Of a stretch of 42,730 nt of DNA, positions 12,648 through 23,401 are shown piece after piece. Source of the DNA: Deltaproteobacteria bacterium. Its GTDB lineage: Bacteria > Desulfobacterota > Binatia > UBA12015. How positions within the stretch are numbered: the stretch's first letter is position 1; every line of letters starts with the position of its first letter. The notes below the pieces were generated by a model that saw only the letters and a list, made by a program, of their open reading frames with translations, did no database searches and was not told the origin of the DNA. The stretch lies in NCBI GenBank assembly GCA_016874795.1, contig VGTG01000035.1:1-42730 (forward strand), read 5' to 3'. The position numbers and the translations under genes are program-made.

Positions 12648-14003
12648 TCAGGCGGACTCGGCGGCCAGCGCGAGCGGCGGCGCGAACGGCGCGGGTGCGC
12701 CGAGCTTCAGGATCCGCTCGCCGAAGCGGCCCTCGAGTCCCCGCGTCGAGTTGCGCGTGTCGACGATCAGCCGCGAGCAGGAGACGATCCACGGGATGTC
12801 GAACGCGCCGTGATCCGTCAGGATCACCACGCAGTCCGCGAGGCGAAGGTTCTCCTCCGTCAGCGGAACGCCCGCCATCGAGCCCGACTCGAGGATCAGC
12901 TCCGGCACGTAGGGATCGTGGTACGTGACGCGCGCGCCGCGGTCCTCGAGGAGCTTGATCACGGTCAGCGCCGGCGATTCGCGCATGTCGCTGACGTCGC
13001 GCTTGTACGCGACGCCGAGAGCCAGCACGCGCGAGCCCTTCACCGGACGGCCCTGGTGGTTCAAGCCGGCGGTGATCTTCTCGACCACGAGGTGCGGCAT
13101 CTGGAGATTGACCTCGGCCGCGAGACCGATGAAGCGCGCCGTGAAGTCGTGCGCCTTCAGCTTCCAGGCGAGGTAGTGCGGGTCGATCGGGATGCAGTGA
13201 CCGCCGAGGCCCGGACCCGGGTAGAACGGCAGGAAGCCGAAAGGCTTCGTCGCCGCGGCGTCGATCACCTCGTACGCGTCGACGCCGAGGACGTCGCACA
13301 TCGAGGCGAGCTCGTTCACGAGCGCGATGTTCACACTGCGGAACGTGTTCTCGAGAAGCTTCACCATCTCCGCCGTGCGTGCGGACGAGACCGAGACGAC
13401 GCGATCGATGAACTGCGAGTAGAGCGCCGCCGCGAGCTCGGTGCAGCGCGGCGTGATGCCGCCGACGACCTTCGGCGTGTTGCGTGTGCCGTGCGTGCGA
13501 TTTCCGGGATCGATGCGCTCCGGCGAGAACGCGAGGAAGAACTCGCGGCCCACCTTGAGCTTGTCCGTCTCGAGCTCGGCGCGGATCAGCTCGTCCGTCG
13601 TTCCGGGATACGTCGTGCTCTCGAGCACGATCAGCTGGCCGGCGTGCAGGTGCTTCTTGATCGAGGCGACGGCGTCGAGGATGTACGAAACGTCCGGATC
13701 CTTCGTCTTCGAGAGCGGCGTCGGCACGCAGATGCTGACGGCGTCGACGGTCGCGAGCACGCTCGTGTCGGTCGTGGCACTGATCCGCCCCTCGGAGACG
13801 TGCTTCGCCAGCACCTCCGTCGGCACGTCCGAGATGTACGAGCGGCCGGCGTTGATCTCCTCGACCTTCCGGCCGTCGGCGTCGATTCCGACGACGGTGA
13901 AACCGGCTTCCGCCATCTCGACGGAGAGCGGCAACCCCACGTAGCCGAGACCGATGACGCCGAGCTTCGCCTTGCGCGACGCGAGCTTCTCACTCAGTTG
14001 CAT
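12648..14003 (-). CDS. Nucleotide-sugar dehydrogenase, UDP-N-acetylglucosamine 6-dehydrogenase (WbpA/WbpO/TviB) type
   Basis: This NAD-dependent four-electron dehydrogenase oxidises a UDP-hexose or UDP-N-acetylhexosamine C6 to the uronic acid. The 451-residue protein starts with the Rossmann motif LGVIGLGYVGLP, contains ICVPTPLSKTKDPD, ESTTYPGTT, the LLENTFRSVNIALVNE central helix and FYPGPGLGGHCIPIDP with the catalytic Cys (about 270). The PGPGLGGHCIP and TTYPGTT forms fit the UDP-GlcNAc/UDP-ManNAc dehydrogenase branch, unlike the Ugd gene at 18475. The ATG has a good GGGAGG Shine-Dalgarno. Its partner epimerase or acetyltransferase is not obvious in the window, so the final sugar is unknown; a role in O-antigen or capsule is inferred. 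Confidence 0.88.
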   Translation of the reverse strand: MQLSEKLASRKAKLGVIGLGYVGLPLSVEMAEAGFTVVGIDADGRKVEEINAGRSYISDVPTEVLAKHVSEGRISATTDTSVLATVDAVSICVPTPLSKTKDPDVSYILDAVASIKKHLHAGQLIVLESTTYPGTTDELIRAELETDKLKVGREFFLAFSPERIDPGNRTHGTRNTPKVVGGITPRCTELAAALYSQFIDRVVSVSSARTAEMVKLLENTFRSVNIALVNELASMCDVLGVDAYEVIDAAATKPFGFLPFYPGPGLGGHCIPIDPHYLAWKLKAHDFTARFIGLAAEVNLQMPHLVVEKITAGLNHQGRPVKGSRVLALGVAYKRDVSDMRESPALTVIKLLEDRGARVTYHDPYVPELILESGSMAGVPLTEENLRLADCVVILTDHGAFDIPWIVSCSRLIVDTRNSTRGLEGRFGERILKLGAPAPFAPPLALAAESA

Positions 14004-14054
14004 GCCGACCTCCCGCAGATTCCTTCGCGGACGATGCGCTCCATCCAGATCGGT

Positions 14055-14713
14055 TCAGTGGACGAGGCTGCCGATGCGCGACCAGCGCACCCAGGTGTCC
14101 ACGCCGTCCCACGACCAATAGATGATGAACGCTTTTCCTTTGATGTACTCGAAGGGGACGAATCCCCAGAATCTCGAATCGAAGCTGTGATCCCGGTTGT
14201 CGCCCATCACGAAGACTTGGCCGGGAGGGACCGTCTGCGGCCCCCAGTTGTCCCGAGCACCCGCTTCGATCTCCTTCGTGTAGTGCGCATAGGGCTCGTC
14301 GGATCTATCGACCGGTTTCCCGTTCCGATAAAGCTGCTTCCGCCGGATCTCGATGACGTCGCCCGGGACCCCCACGACCCGCTTGATGAAGTCCTTCTCG
14401 TGGTCTTCCGGGTAGACGAATACGACGATATCCCCTCTCTCCGGCTCGAAGAAGCTCAAGTATCGCGTCCCGAGGACGGGTACGCGGATTCCATACAGGA
14501 TCTTGTTGACCAGGAGATGGTCGCCGATCTGCAGGGTGGGGAGCATCGAGCCGGACGGGATCTTGAAGGCCTGGACGAAGAACGTCCGGATGAACAAGGC
14601 CAGCGCCAGGGCGACGATCAGTGCTTCCGCGTACTCGCGGAAGGCCGACTTGGTCTTGGTCCCGGAGCCGGCCGTGGCCTCCGCCGCCCGGGGCTTCCGC
14701 GCTCCGGTGGCGC

Positions 14714-14717
<4 letters not shown>
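14055..14717 (-). CDS. lepB: Signal peptidase I
   Basis: LepB removes signal peptides from exported proteins at the outer face of the inner membrane. The GTG at 14717 overlaps the lepA stop as GTGA and gives 220 residues; the longer upstream frame lies inside lepA. A single N-terminal membrane segment (about 30-50) is followed by [11 protein letters not shown] with the catalytic Ser57, the [12 protein letters not shown] box with the general-base Lys112, and the [18 protein letters not shown] box near the C-terminus, so all catalytic boxes are present. It is a compact one-transmembrane form. The lepA-lepB pairing is common in bacteria. Confidence 0.95.
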
Positions 14718-16513
<1,796 letters not shown>

Positions 16514-16564
16514 GAAACCGCCATTGTTACCAGACGGGATCCGTCCGCGCCCGCTGCTTCCGGC

Positions 16565-17494
16565 CTAGCCGGCGGACCGCCGTTGGCGGAAGTACTCGGC
16601 CGTCCGCGCGAGCCCGGCGTCGAGGCTCATCTCCGGCTTCCAGCCGAGCACCCCTCCGGCGAGCTTCGGCGAGATCGCGCTCCGGCTCTGCTCGCCAGGC
16701 TTGGCGGGGCCGTGGTTCTCGGGCAGGTCCGCTCCGCAGGCGCGGCAGATGCCGCGGTAGAGCGTGTTGACGTCGGTCTCGACGCCGGTTCCGAAGTTCA
16801 TCGAGCCGGAGAAGCCGTGCGTCGCGAGCGCGACGTTCGCGCGGACGACGTCGCCGACGTAGACGTAGTCGCGCGTCTGCCGTCCGTCGCCGTTGATCGT
16901 CGGCGTCTCCCCCGCGAGGACCTTCTGCGTGAAGATCGCGACGACGCCCGCCTCGCCGTGCGGATCCTGCCGCGGCCCGTAGACGTTCGCGTAGCGCATC
17001 GCCGCGTACTCGAGCCCATACATCGCGCGGTAGCACGCGAGGTAGAGCTCGCTCGCCATCTTGCTGACCCCGTAGGGACTCACGGGCTCGATCTTGTGCG
17101 TCTCCGGGGCGGGGAACTCGGTCTGCTCGCCGTAGCCGGCTCCCCCGGAGGAGGAGAAGAGCACGCGGCGAAGGCCGCTCCGCCGACCCGCCTCGAGGAG
17201 GTTCAAGAGACCGCCGACGTTGACGCGCGCGTCGAAGCCCGGATCCGCGACCGAGCGCCGCACGTCCATCTGCGCCGCGTGGTGGTCGAGGATCTCCGGC
17301 CGCTCCTTCGCGAACACGTCCGCGATGCCGGGGTCCTGGATGTCCATTTGATAGAAGCGCGCGCGCTCGGGAACCTGCGCTCGCTTTCCACCGGAAAGGT
17401 CGTCGACGACGACGACGTCGTGCCCCTCGGCGAGGAACGCGTCCGCGACGTGCGAGCCGATGAAGCCGGCTCCTCCCGTGACCAGGATCTTCAT
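16565..17494 (-). CDS. NAD-dependent sugar epimerase/dehydratase, UDP-glucose 4-epimerase-like
   Basis: This 309-residue extended short-chain dehydrogenase has the NAD-binding [14 protein letters not shown] motif at its N-terminus, a HHAAQMDVRRSV segment, the Ser-rich SSSGGAGYGE active-site strand and the YxxxK catalytic pair in SPYGVSKMASELY. The MRYANVYGPRQDPHGEAGVVAIF segment matches bacterial and archaeal-type GalE. It probably interconverts UDP-glucose and UDP-galactose or a related pair (for example UDP-xylose/UDP-arabinose or UDP-GlcA/UDP-GalA), since it follows ugd and uxs. The GAGYGE form, where most relatives have GAIYGE, is a small deviation. The exact substrate is not determined by sequence. 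Confidence 0.85.
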   Translation of the reverse strand: MKILVTGGAGFIGSHVADAFLAEGHDVVVVDDLSGGKRAQVPERARFYQMDIQDPGIADVFAKERPEILDHHAAQMDVRRSVADPGFDARVNVGGLLNLLEAGRRSGLRRVLFSSSGGAGYGEQTEFPAPETHKIEPVSPYGVSKMASELYLACYRAMYGLEYAAMRYANVYGPRQDPHGEAGVVAIFTQKVLAGETPTINGDGRQTRDYVYVGDVVRANVALATHGFSGSMNFGTGVETDVNTLYRGICRACGADLPENHGPAKPGEQSRSAISPKLAGGVLGWKPEMSLDAGLARTAEYFRQRRSAG

Positions 17495-17513
17495 CGCGGT
17501 GCCCGCTTCCCTC

Positions 17514-18470
17514 TCAGCGTCCGCCCTCGTCGAAGAGGCGGCGGAAGTAGTCGATCGTGTGCCGGAGACCCTCCTCGAGCGGAACCTTCGGCTCCCAGCC
17601 GAGGATCTCGCGGGCCCTCTGGATGTCCGGGCGGCGGACCTGGGGATCGTCCTTCGTGCGCTCGTCCGTCGGGCTCACGTGGACGAGCTCCGAGGTTCCG
17701 CCGGTCAGCTTCTGAACCGTTTTCGCGAACTCGAGAACGGTCATCTCGGTCGGGTTGCCGAGGTTGATCGGCTCCGTCTCCTTCGCGGCGAGGAGGCGCA
17801 GGATGCCGTCGACGAGGTCGCTGACGTAGCAGAAGCTCCGCGTGCGCGAGCCGTCGTCGTACACCGTCAGCGCTTCGCCGCGGAGTGCCTGCGCGATGAA
17901 GTTCGTCACGACGCGGCCGTCGTCGGCGCGCATGCGGGGCCCGTAGGTGTTGAAGATGCGGAAGATGCGCGTGTCGAGGCCGTGGTAGCGGTGGTAGGCC
18001 ATCGTGATCGCTTCGGCGAAGCGCTTCGACTCGTCGTACACGCCGCGCGGACCGACCGGATTCACGTTCCCCCAGTAGTCCTCCGGCTGCGGGTGAACGA
18101 GCGGGTCGCCGTACACTTCCGACGTCGAAGCGAGCATGAAGAGCGCGCCCTTGTCGCGCGCGAGGCCGAGCGCCTTGTGCGTTCCGAGCGCGCCCACCTT
18201 GAGCGTCGGAATCGGCTTCTTCAGGTAGTCGACCGGGCTCGGCAGCGAAGCCAGGTGCAGCACGACGTCGAGCTTCCCCTCGACGTACACGAACTCGGTC
18301 ACGTCGTGCTTGATGAAGCGGAAGCGCTCGTGCCCGGCGAGGTGCTCGATGTTGCGCGTGTGGCCCGTCGCGAGGTTGTCGATCGCGATGACGGAATGAC
18401 CATCCGCGAGAAGCCGGTCGGCGAGATGCGAGCCGATGAAGCCCGCCCCGCCGGTGATCAGGATCCGCAT
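17514..18470 (-). CDS. uxs: UDP-glucuronate decarboxylase (UDP-xylose synthase)
   Basis: Uxs converts UDP-glucuronic acid to UDP-xylose via a 4-keto intermediate. The 318-residue protein has the NAD motif [14 protein letters not shown], the [16 protein letters not shown] segment, [20 protein letters not shown] and the YDESKRFAE catalytic Tyr/Lys region, plus [19 protein letters not shown]; together these are diagnostic of UXS rather than generic epimerases. Its ATG lies four bases after the ugd stop, so substrate producer and consumer are co-transcribed. It lacks the membrane stem found in eukaryotic UXS, so it should be cytosolic. The product would supply xylose or a derived pentose to an envelope glycan. 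Confidence 0.92.
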   Translation of the reverse strand: MRILITGGAGFIGSHLADRLLADGHSVIAIDNLATGHTRNIEHLAGHERFRFIKHDVTEFVYVEGKLDVVLHLASLPSPVDYLKKPIPTLKVGALGTHKALGLARDKGALFMLASTSEVYGDPLVHPQPEDYWGNVNPVGPRGVYDESKRFAEAITMAYHRYHGLDTRIFRIFNTYGPRMRADDGRVVTNFIAQALRGEALTVYDDGSRTRSFCYVSDLVDGILRLLAAKETEPINLGNPTEMTVLEFAKTVQKLTGGTSELVHVSPTDERTKDDPQVRRPDIQRAREILGWEPKVPLEEGLRHTIDYFRRLFDEGGR

Positions 18471-18474
18471 GCGC

Positions 18475-19791
18475 TCAGCCGAGGCGCACGGGCGAACGTC
18501 CCACGGAGTAGTAGGTGAAGCCCTGCGCCGCCATCTGCTCGGGCTCGTACACGTTGCGGCCGTCGAAAACGACCGGGCGGGCGAGGAGCTTCTTCATCCG
18601 GTCGAAATCGGGCCGCCGGAACTCGTTCCACTCGGTCACGAGGAGCAGCGCATCGGCACCTTCGAGCGCGTCGTAGTTGAGCCGGTGGTAGGTGATCCGG
18701 TCGCCGAAGACGCGCTTCGCCTCCTCCATCGCCTCGGGGTCGTGGACCGCGATCTTCGCGCCGGCGGCGAGAAGCCGCTCGATGATGATCACCGAGGGAG
18801 CTTCGCGCATGTCGTCCGTACGAGGCTTGAACGCGAGGCCCCAGACCGCGAAGCGGCGGCCGTTCACGTCGCCGCCGAAGTGCTCCATGACCTTGCCGAC
18901 GAGGAGCCGCTTCTGGCGGTCGTTCACGTCCTCGACCGCGCGGAGAAGCGTGAAGTCGAGCTGGTAGTCCTGCGCCGTCGCGATCACGGCCTGCACGTCC
19001 TTCGGGAAGCAGCTTCCGCCGTAGCCGACGCCGGGGAACAGGAAGTGGTGCCCGATCCGGCGGTCGTGTCCGATGCCGCGACGCACCAGGCCGACGTCCG
19101 CGCCGACCTTCTCGCAGAGGTTCGCGATCTCGTTGACGAACGAGATGCGCGTCGCGAGGAGCGCGTTCGCGGCGTACTTCGTCATCTCCGCGGAGCGATT
19201 GTCCATCGTGAGGATCGGATTGTCCGTGCGGACGAGCGGCGCGTACAGCTCCTTCATCTTCTCGATGGCCGCCGCGTCGCGTCCGCCGATGACGACGCGA
19301 TCCGGCTTCATGAAGTCGTCGATCGCGGCGCCTTCCTTCATGAACTCCGGATTCGAGAGGACCTCGAGCCGGTGCTTGCCCGTCTCCTCGATGACGCGGC
19401 GGACGCGGTCCGCCGTACCGACGGGGACGGTGCTCTTGATGACGACGACCTTGTCTTCGTTCGCCGCACGCGCGATCGACTCGGCGACCGCCATCACGGC
19501 GGACAGGTCCGCGGCGCCGGAGCGCCCCATCGGCGTGCCGACGGCGATGATGCAGATCTCCGAAGCGCGCACCGCGGAGTCGAGGTCGGTCGTGAACGAG
19601 AGTCGATGCTCCTCCGAGTTCCGCCGCACGAGCTCTTCGAGTCCGGGCTCGTAGATCGGGATCTCGCAGCGCTTCAGCGCCTCGACCTTCTCCGGAATCA
19701 CGTCGACGCAGGTGACGTCGTTGCCGCACTCCGCGAAGCACGTGCCCGCGACGAGACCGACGTAGCCGGTCCCAACAACACAGATCCTCAT
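18475..19791 (-). CDS. ugd: UDP-glucose 6-dehydrogenase
   Basis: Ugd oxidises UDP-glucose to UDP-glucuronate with two NAD+. The 438-residue product has the N-terminal [19 protein letters not shown] motif, VAVGTPM and STVPVGTAD segments, the [16 protein letters not shown] block typical of UDP-glucose dehydrogenases, and the catalytic Cys261 in [18 protein letters not shown] Shine-Dalgarno lies eight bases upstream of the ATG. It directly precedes uxs, making a UDP-glucose to UDP-glucuronate to UDP-xylose route. Together with the WbpA-like gene at 12648 the window holds two clearly different dehydrogenase subfamilies. Confidence 0.95.
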   Translation of the reverse strand: MRICVVGTGYVGLVAGTCFAECGNDVTCVDVIPEKVEALKRCEIPIYEPGLEELVRRNSEEHRLSFTTDLDSAVRASEICIIAVGTPMGRSGAADLSAVMAVAESIARAANEDKVVVIKSTVPVGTADRVRRVIEETGKHRLEVLSNPEFMKEGAAIDDFMKPDRVVIGGRDAAAIEKMKELYAPLVRTDNPILTMDNRSAEMTKYAANALLATRISFVNEIANLCEKVGADVGLVRRGIGHDRRIGHHFLFPGVGYGGSCFPKDVQAVIATAQDYQLDFTLLRAVEDVNDRQKRLLVGKVMEHFGGDVNGRRFAVWGLAFKPRTDDMREAPSVIIIERLLAAGAKIAVHDPEAMEEAKRVFGDRITYHRLNYDALEGADALLLVTEWNEFRRPDFDRMKKLLARPVVFDGRNVYEPEQMAAQGFTYYSVGRSPVRLG

Positions 19792-19858
19792 TCGCGAATC
19801 TCCCGGAAAGCCGCCCTGCTCTCAGAGTCGAGAACGGGCGAGAGGGCCGCAGTCTCGC

Positions 19859-21268
19859 TCAGTACGCGTTCTTGTTCACGAAGCCGCGTACGAACGTCAG
19901 CATCAGGATCTTCAGATCCAGGCGCAGCGACCAGTTCTGGATGTAGTACAAGTCGTGCTCGATCCGCTGCTCGATCGACGTGTTGCCACGCCAGCCGTTC
20001 ACCTGCGCCCAGCCCGTCATGCCGGCCTGGACCATGTGACGCAGCATGTAGCGCGGAACGCGGCTGCGGAACTGCTCGATGAAGACCGGCCTCTCCGGCC
20101 GGGGACCGACCAAGCTCATCTCGCCCCGAAGGACGTTCAGGAGCTGCGGCAGCTCGTCCAGGGACAGACGCCGAAGCCACCGGCCGAGGCGCGTCCGTCG
20201 CGGATCGTCCGCCGTCGCCCAGACCGGGCCGCTGTCCGCCTCCGCGTCGCTCCGCATCGTGCGGAACTTCCAGACGCGGAAGACCCGGCCGTCCAGGCCC
20301 ATGCGCTCCTGCGAAAACAAAATCGGCCCGGGCGAGCCGAGCTTCACCAGGACCGAGATCAGCGCCAGCACCGGCGAGAGCAGCACCAGGGCCAGCCCCG
20401 CCAGCACGAAGTCCATCACGCGCTTCGCGACCCGGTTCCAGCCCATCAAGGGAGTCGCCCGTAGGCTGATCAGCGGCAGACCCCCGAACTCCTCGATCCC
20501 CGAGTGCAGGCTCACGAACCTCTCGACGTCCGGGACCACCTTCACATCCACCGCCGCCGAGTCCAGGCTCGCGATCAGGCCCCCGAGGCGCGGCAGCGCC
20601 TCGAACGGCAGCGCGAACACCACCTGATCGATGCCCCGCTTCGCCACGATGTCCGGCACGTCGTCCCATTGACCGCAGATCGGCACCGACTCGATGGTTC
20701 CACCGATCCTCGCGGGATCATCGGTCAGGAACCCGCGGACTTTTAGCCCGAACTCGGGGTGGCGAGTCATGCGCTCGTACACGGCGCGCCCGAGGTTCCC
20801 GTCCCCGACGAGGAGGACGTGACGCAGATTGTAGCCGCGCCGGCGCGCCTCGCGGAGGACCTCGCGCAGCGTCGCCCTCTCGAGGATCACCGCCGCGGTC
20901 GCGAGGACGTAGAAGTAGAGAAGCGTCAGACGCGATAGGGAGAATGCCTTCTCCACGCCGAGGAACGTCACCGCCGTGAAGATCAGCATCGCGAGCGACG
21001 AGGCGCGCAGGATACGACGACGCTCCGCCGCCTGGCTCGCGGCGCGCATCGGGTCGTAGAGTCCCGAGCCGCGGAAGACGAGCCCCCAGATCGCGAACAG
21101 GAGCGGCAAGAGCGCCAAATAGTTCTCGAAGGGCGGCGTCCCCTTGGTGACCGGCACGAGGGGAAGCTCAAACCGTAGGACGTACGCCAGGACCCACGCG
21201 AGGCCGATCATCGTGAGGTCGGCGGCGACGAACAAGCCGACGAAGAGCTGGCGTCGCTCCTTCAACAT
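19859..21268 (-). CDS. Undecaprenyl-phosphate sugar-1-phosphate transferase (exopolysaccharide priming enzyme, WcaJ-like)
   Basis: This polytopic membrane enzyme transfers a sugar-1-phosphate from a UDP-sugar onto undecaprenyl phosphate, the first step of exopolysaccharide or O-antigen repeat synthesis. From the ATG at 21268 it has 469 residues: four to five N-terminal membrane helices, a CoA-binding-like Rossmann domain (RHVLLVGDGNLGRAVYERM), a further membrane helix at the start of the catalytic domain (KRVMDFVLAGLALVLLSP) and the conserved catalytic part with FSQERMGLDGRVFRVWKFRTM, LDELPQLLNVLRGEMSLVGPRPE and a Trp/Tyr-rich tail ending KNAY. The longer frame upstream (34 codons) overlaps the glycosyltransferase end and is not used. 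Glucose-1-phosphate is the usual donor in this family. Confidence 0.93.
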   Translation of the reverse strand: MLKERRQLFVGLFVAADLTMIGLAWVLAYVLRFELPLVPVTKGTPPFENYLALLPLLFAIWGLVFRGSGLYDPMRAASQAAERRRILRASSLAMLIFTAVTFLGVEKAFSLSRLTLLYFYVLATAAVILERATLREVLREARRRGYNLRHVLLVGDGNLGRAVYERMTRHPEFGLKVRGFLTDDPARIGGTIESVPICGQWDDVPDIVAKRGIDQVVFALPFEALPRLGGLIASLDSAAVDVKVVPDVERFVSLHSGIEEFGGLPLISLRATPLMGWNRVAKRVMDFVLAGLALVLLSPVLALISVLVKLGSPGPILFSQERMGLDGRVFRVWKFRTMRSDAEADSGPVWATADDPRRTRLGRWLRRLSLDELPQLLNVLRGEMSLVGPRPERPVFIEQFRSRVPRYMLRHMVQAGMTGWAQVNGWRGNTSIEQRIEHDLYYIQNWSLRLDLKILMLTFVRGFVNKNAY

Positions 21269-21311
21269 CGTCCTGTCCCGCGTCTGGTTTGGCCCAGCAC
21301 CCCTACTCCCG

Positions 21312-22412
21312 TCACGCCGCGCTCGTGAGCGCCCGCTCGTAGGCGGCCAGGGTGGCCCTCGCCGTTGCATCCCACGAGAACTTGCGTGATTGCGCGAGAC
21401 CTCGTTGGATCAAGCCTGCCCGATCACCCCCCTCGAGCTCGACGGCTACTGTATAGAGCGCCCTCCGTAGCTCGGCAACAGAACCGCTCCGGAAGAGGAT
21501 CGCCCCGTCTCCGACGACCTCGGGGAGCCCGCCGGCATCCGAGGTGGCGACCGGAACCCCGGCCGCCATTCCTTCGAGGGCCGGAAGCCCGAACCCCTCC
21601 TGCCGGGACGCGACCACCACCGCACGCGCCGAGGCGTACGCCAGGCGGAGCTCCCGGTCGGAAAGAGCGCCGAGGACCAGGACCGAGCCGGAGAGCCCCG
21701 AGGCCTCGACCTGGCGCAGGACCTCCGGCCGGTCGGATCCCTGGCCGGCGAGCACGAGACGGATCCCCGGAAGCTCCTGGAGCGCCTCGAGCAGGAGGTC
21801 CAGCCCCTTGTGCGGCAGGCCGTTCGTCACGTTCAGGACGTAGGGCAGCTCGATCCGCAGGCGGCGCAGGAAGGCCTCGACCTCGGGCCCGCTCGAGGGG
21901 GCGGTCCAGCCCTCGGCGACGGCCGGGGGGATGACCTTGATCCGGGCGGGCTCGACGCCGGCGACCTCCTCGACGTCCCGCGCGACCGCCTTCGAGAGGG
22001 TGAGGACCAAGCGAGCCTGTGCACGCACCTGCCCGAGCATCCAACGGCAGTAGCGAGAGTGCCAGCGGGTCCGCGGAAGCTGGCAGTGGATCAGGTCGTT
22101 CACCGTGACGACGAGGGGACACGGGATCCCCCGCGGCACGACGTAGTGCGGCAGGTGGAGCAGGTCGAGCTTCAGGCGCTTCACCACGCGCGCGATCTCG
22201 AAGTGCTCCCGCAGCGAGTAGACCCGCGAGCGCACCGCCGCGACCTCGAACGTCGGCGCGCGCCCGCGGATCTCGGACAGGTCCTCGGGATGCGCAAGGA
22301 TCACCATCTCCTCGTTCCGCACGAGCTTCGGATACGCGGTGAGGAGCGCCGAGATGCACCGCCCGATCCCGCCGTTCCGGAGATAGCGCGCGTCGAGGCC
22401 GATCCGAGGCAA
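21312..22412 (-). CDS. Glycosyltransferase family 4
   Basis: A retaining GT-B glycosyltransferase of 366 residues. The N-terminal domain begins IGLDARYLRNGGIGRCI, as in GT4 mannosyl- and rhamnosyltransferases, and the C-terminal donor-binding domain carries YVLNVTNGLPHKGLDLLLEA, the VVASRQEGFGLPALEGMAAGVPVATS motif with the conserved E-x7-E and a GDGAILF segment. It has no membrane segments and should act at the cytoplasmic face on the lipid-linked glycan started by the neighbouring priming enzyme. The start is a TTG with a GAGG Shine-Dalgarno six bases upstream, 11 bases after the GT2 stop. Donor and acceptor are unknown. Confidence 0.9.
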   Translation of the reverse strand: MPRIGLDARYLRNGGIGRCISALLTAYPKLVRNEEMVILAHPEDLSEIRGRAPTFEVAAVRSRVYSLREHFEIARVVKRLKLDLLHLPHYVVPRGIPCPLVVTVNDLIHCQLPRTRWHSRYCRWMLGQVRAQARLVLTLSKAVARDVEEVAGVEPARIKVIPPAVAEGWTAPSSGPEVEAFLRRLRIELPYVLNVTNGLPHKGLDLLLEALQELPGIRLVLAGQGSDRPEVLRQVEASGLSGSVLVLGALSDRELRLAYASARAVVVASRQEGFGLPALEGMAAGVPVATSDAGGLPEVVGDGAILFRSGSVAELRRALYTVAVELEGGDRAGLIQRGLAQSRKFSWDATARATLAAYERALTSAA

Positions 22413-22423
22413 AAGGACCTCTG

Positions 22424-23401
22424 CTAGGACCGCCCGCGGTCGAGGATCTCGCGCACGACGTAGACGGGCTTCCCCTGCGACTCGTGGTACGTGCGCGCGA
22501 GCATCTCGCCGAGCAAGCCGAACGTGATGAACTGGAGGCCGGTGAGGAAGAGCACGATCGCGAGCAGCACGATCGGCCGGCCGGTGAGCTCGATCCCGAA
22601 GAAGATGCGCTCGATCCCGAGGCCGAGCAGCATCACGCCGCCGACGAGCGTGACGAGCAAGCCGACGAGCCCGAACACCTGGATCGGCCGCGTCGAGAAG
22701 TCGGACAGGAACTTGACGGTCAGGAGATCGAGGATCACGCGCACGGTCCGCGTCAGGCCGTACTTCGAGCGGCCGAGCGTGCGCGCGCGGTGGTTGACGG
22801 GAAGCTCCGTCACGCGAGCGCCGAGATCCGCCGCGATCGCGGGCAGAAAGCGGTGCATCTCCCCGTACAGCCGGAGCGCCTCGACCACCTCGCGGCGATA
22901 CGCCTTGATGCCGCAGCCGTAGTCGTGCAGATGCACGCCCGTCACGCGCGAGATGATCGAGTTCGCGATCTGCGACGGCAAGACGCGGTCGAGCCGGCCG
23001 TCGCGCCGCTCGTGGCGCCAGCCGGAGACGACGTCGTGCCCCTCGTCGAGCGTGGCCAGGAGGCGCGGGATGTCCGCGGGATCGTTCTGCAGGTCGCCGT
23101 CCATCGTCACGACGATGCGTCCACGTGCATGCGCAAAGCCCGCGGCGAGCGCCGCCGTCTGACCGAAGTTGCGCCGCAGCCCGATCACACGGACGCGCGG
23201 ATCGCTCGCGTGCACGGCGGCGAGGCGCTCGAAGGTCCGATCGTGCGATCCGTCGTCGACGGCGATGACCTCGGCGTCCTTGCCGAGCCGGTCGAGGCAG
23301 CCGAGAAGCTCGCGAAAGAACGGCTCGACGGCGTCCTGCTCGTCGTAGAACGGGACGACGACCGAGAGATCGCAGCGGTCGTCCGCCGCGACGGCCGTCA
23401 T
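22424..23401 (-). CDS. Glycosyltransferase family 2, polyprenyl-phosphate sugar transferase (ArnC/GtrB-like)
   Basis: From the ATG at 23401, which overlaps the MTA phosphorylase stop as ATGA, the protein has 325 residues. A GT-A domain (LSVVVPFYDEQDAVEPFF, IAVDDGSHDRT, TMDGDLQNDPADIP with the metal-binding DxD-type motif, and RTLGRSKYGLTRTVRV) is followed by two C-terminal membrane helices (about 230-255 and 265-290). This is the layout of enzymes that load a sugar onto undecaprenyl phosphate (ArnC, GtrB, dolichol-phosphate mannose synthase-like), whose product is then used on the periplasmic side. The longer upstream frame lies inside the neighbour and is not used. The sugar is unknown. Confidence 0.92.
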   Translation of the reverse strand: MTAVAADDRCDLSVVVPFYDEQDAVEPFFRELLGCLDRLGKDAEVIAVDDGSHDRTFERLAAVHASDPRVRVIGLRRNFGQTAALAAGFAHARGRIVVTMDGDLQNDPADIPRLLATLDEGHDVVSGWRHERRDGRLDRVLPSQIANSIISRVTGVHLHDYGCGIKAYRREVVEALRLYGEMHRFLPAIAADLGARVTELPVNHRARTLGRSKYGLTRTVRVILDLLTVKFLSDFSTRPIQVFGLVGLLVTLVGGVMLLGLGIERIFFGIELTGRPIVLLAIVLFLTGLQFITFGLLGEMLARTYHESQGKPVYVVREILDRGRS

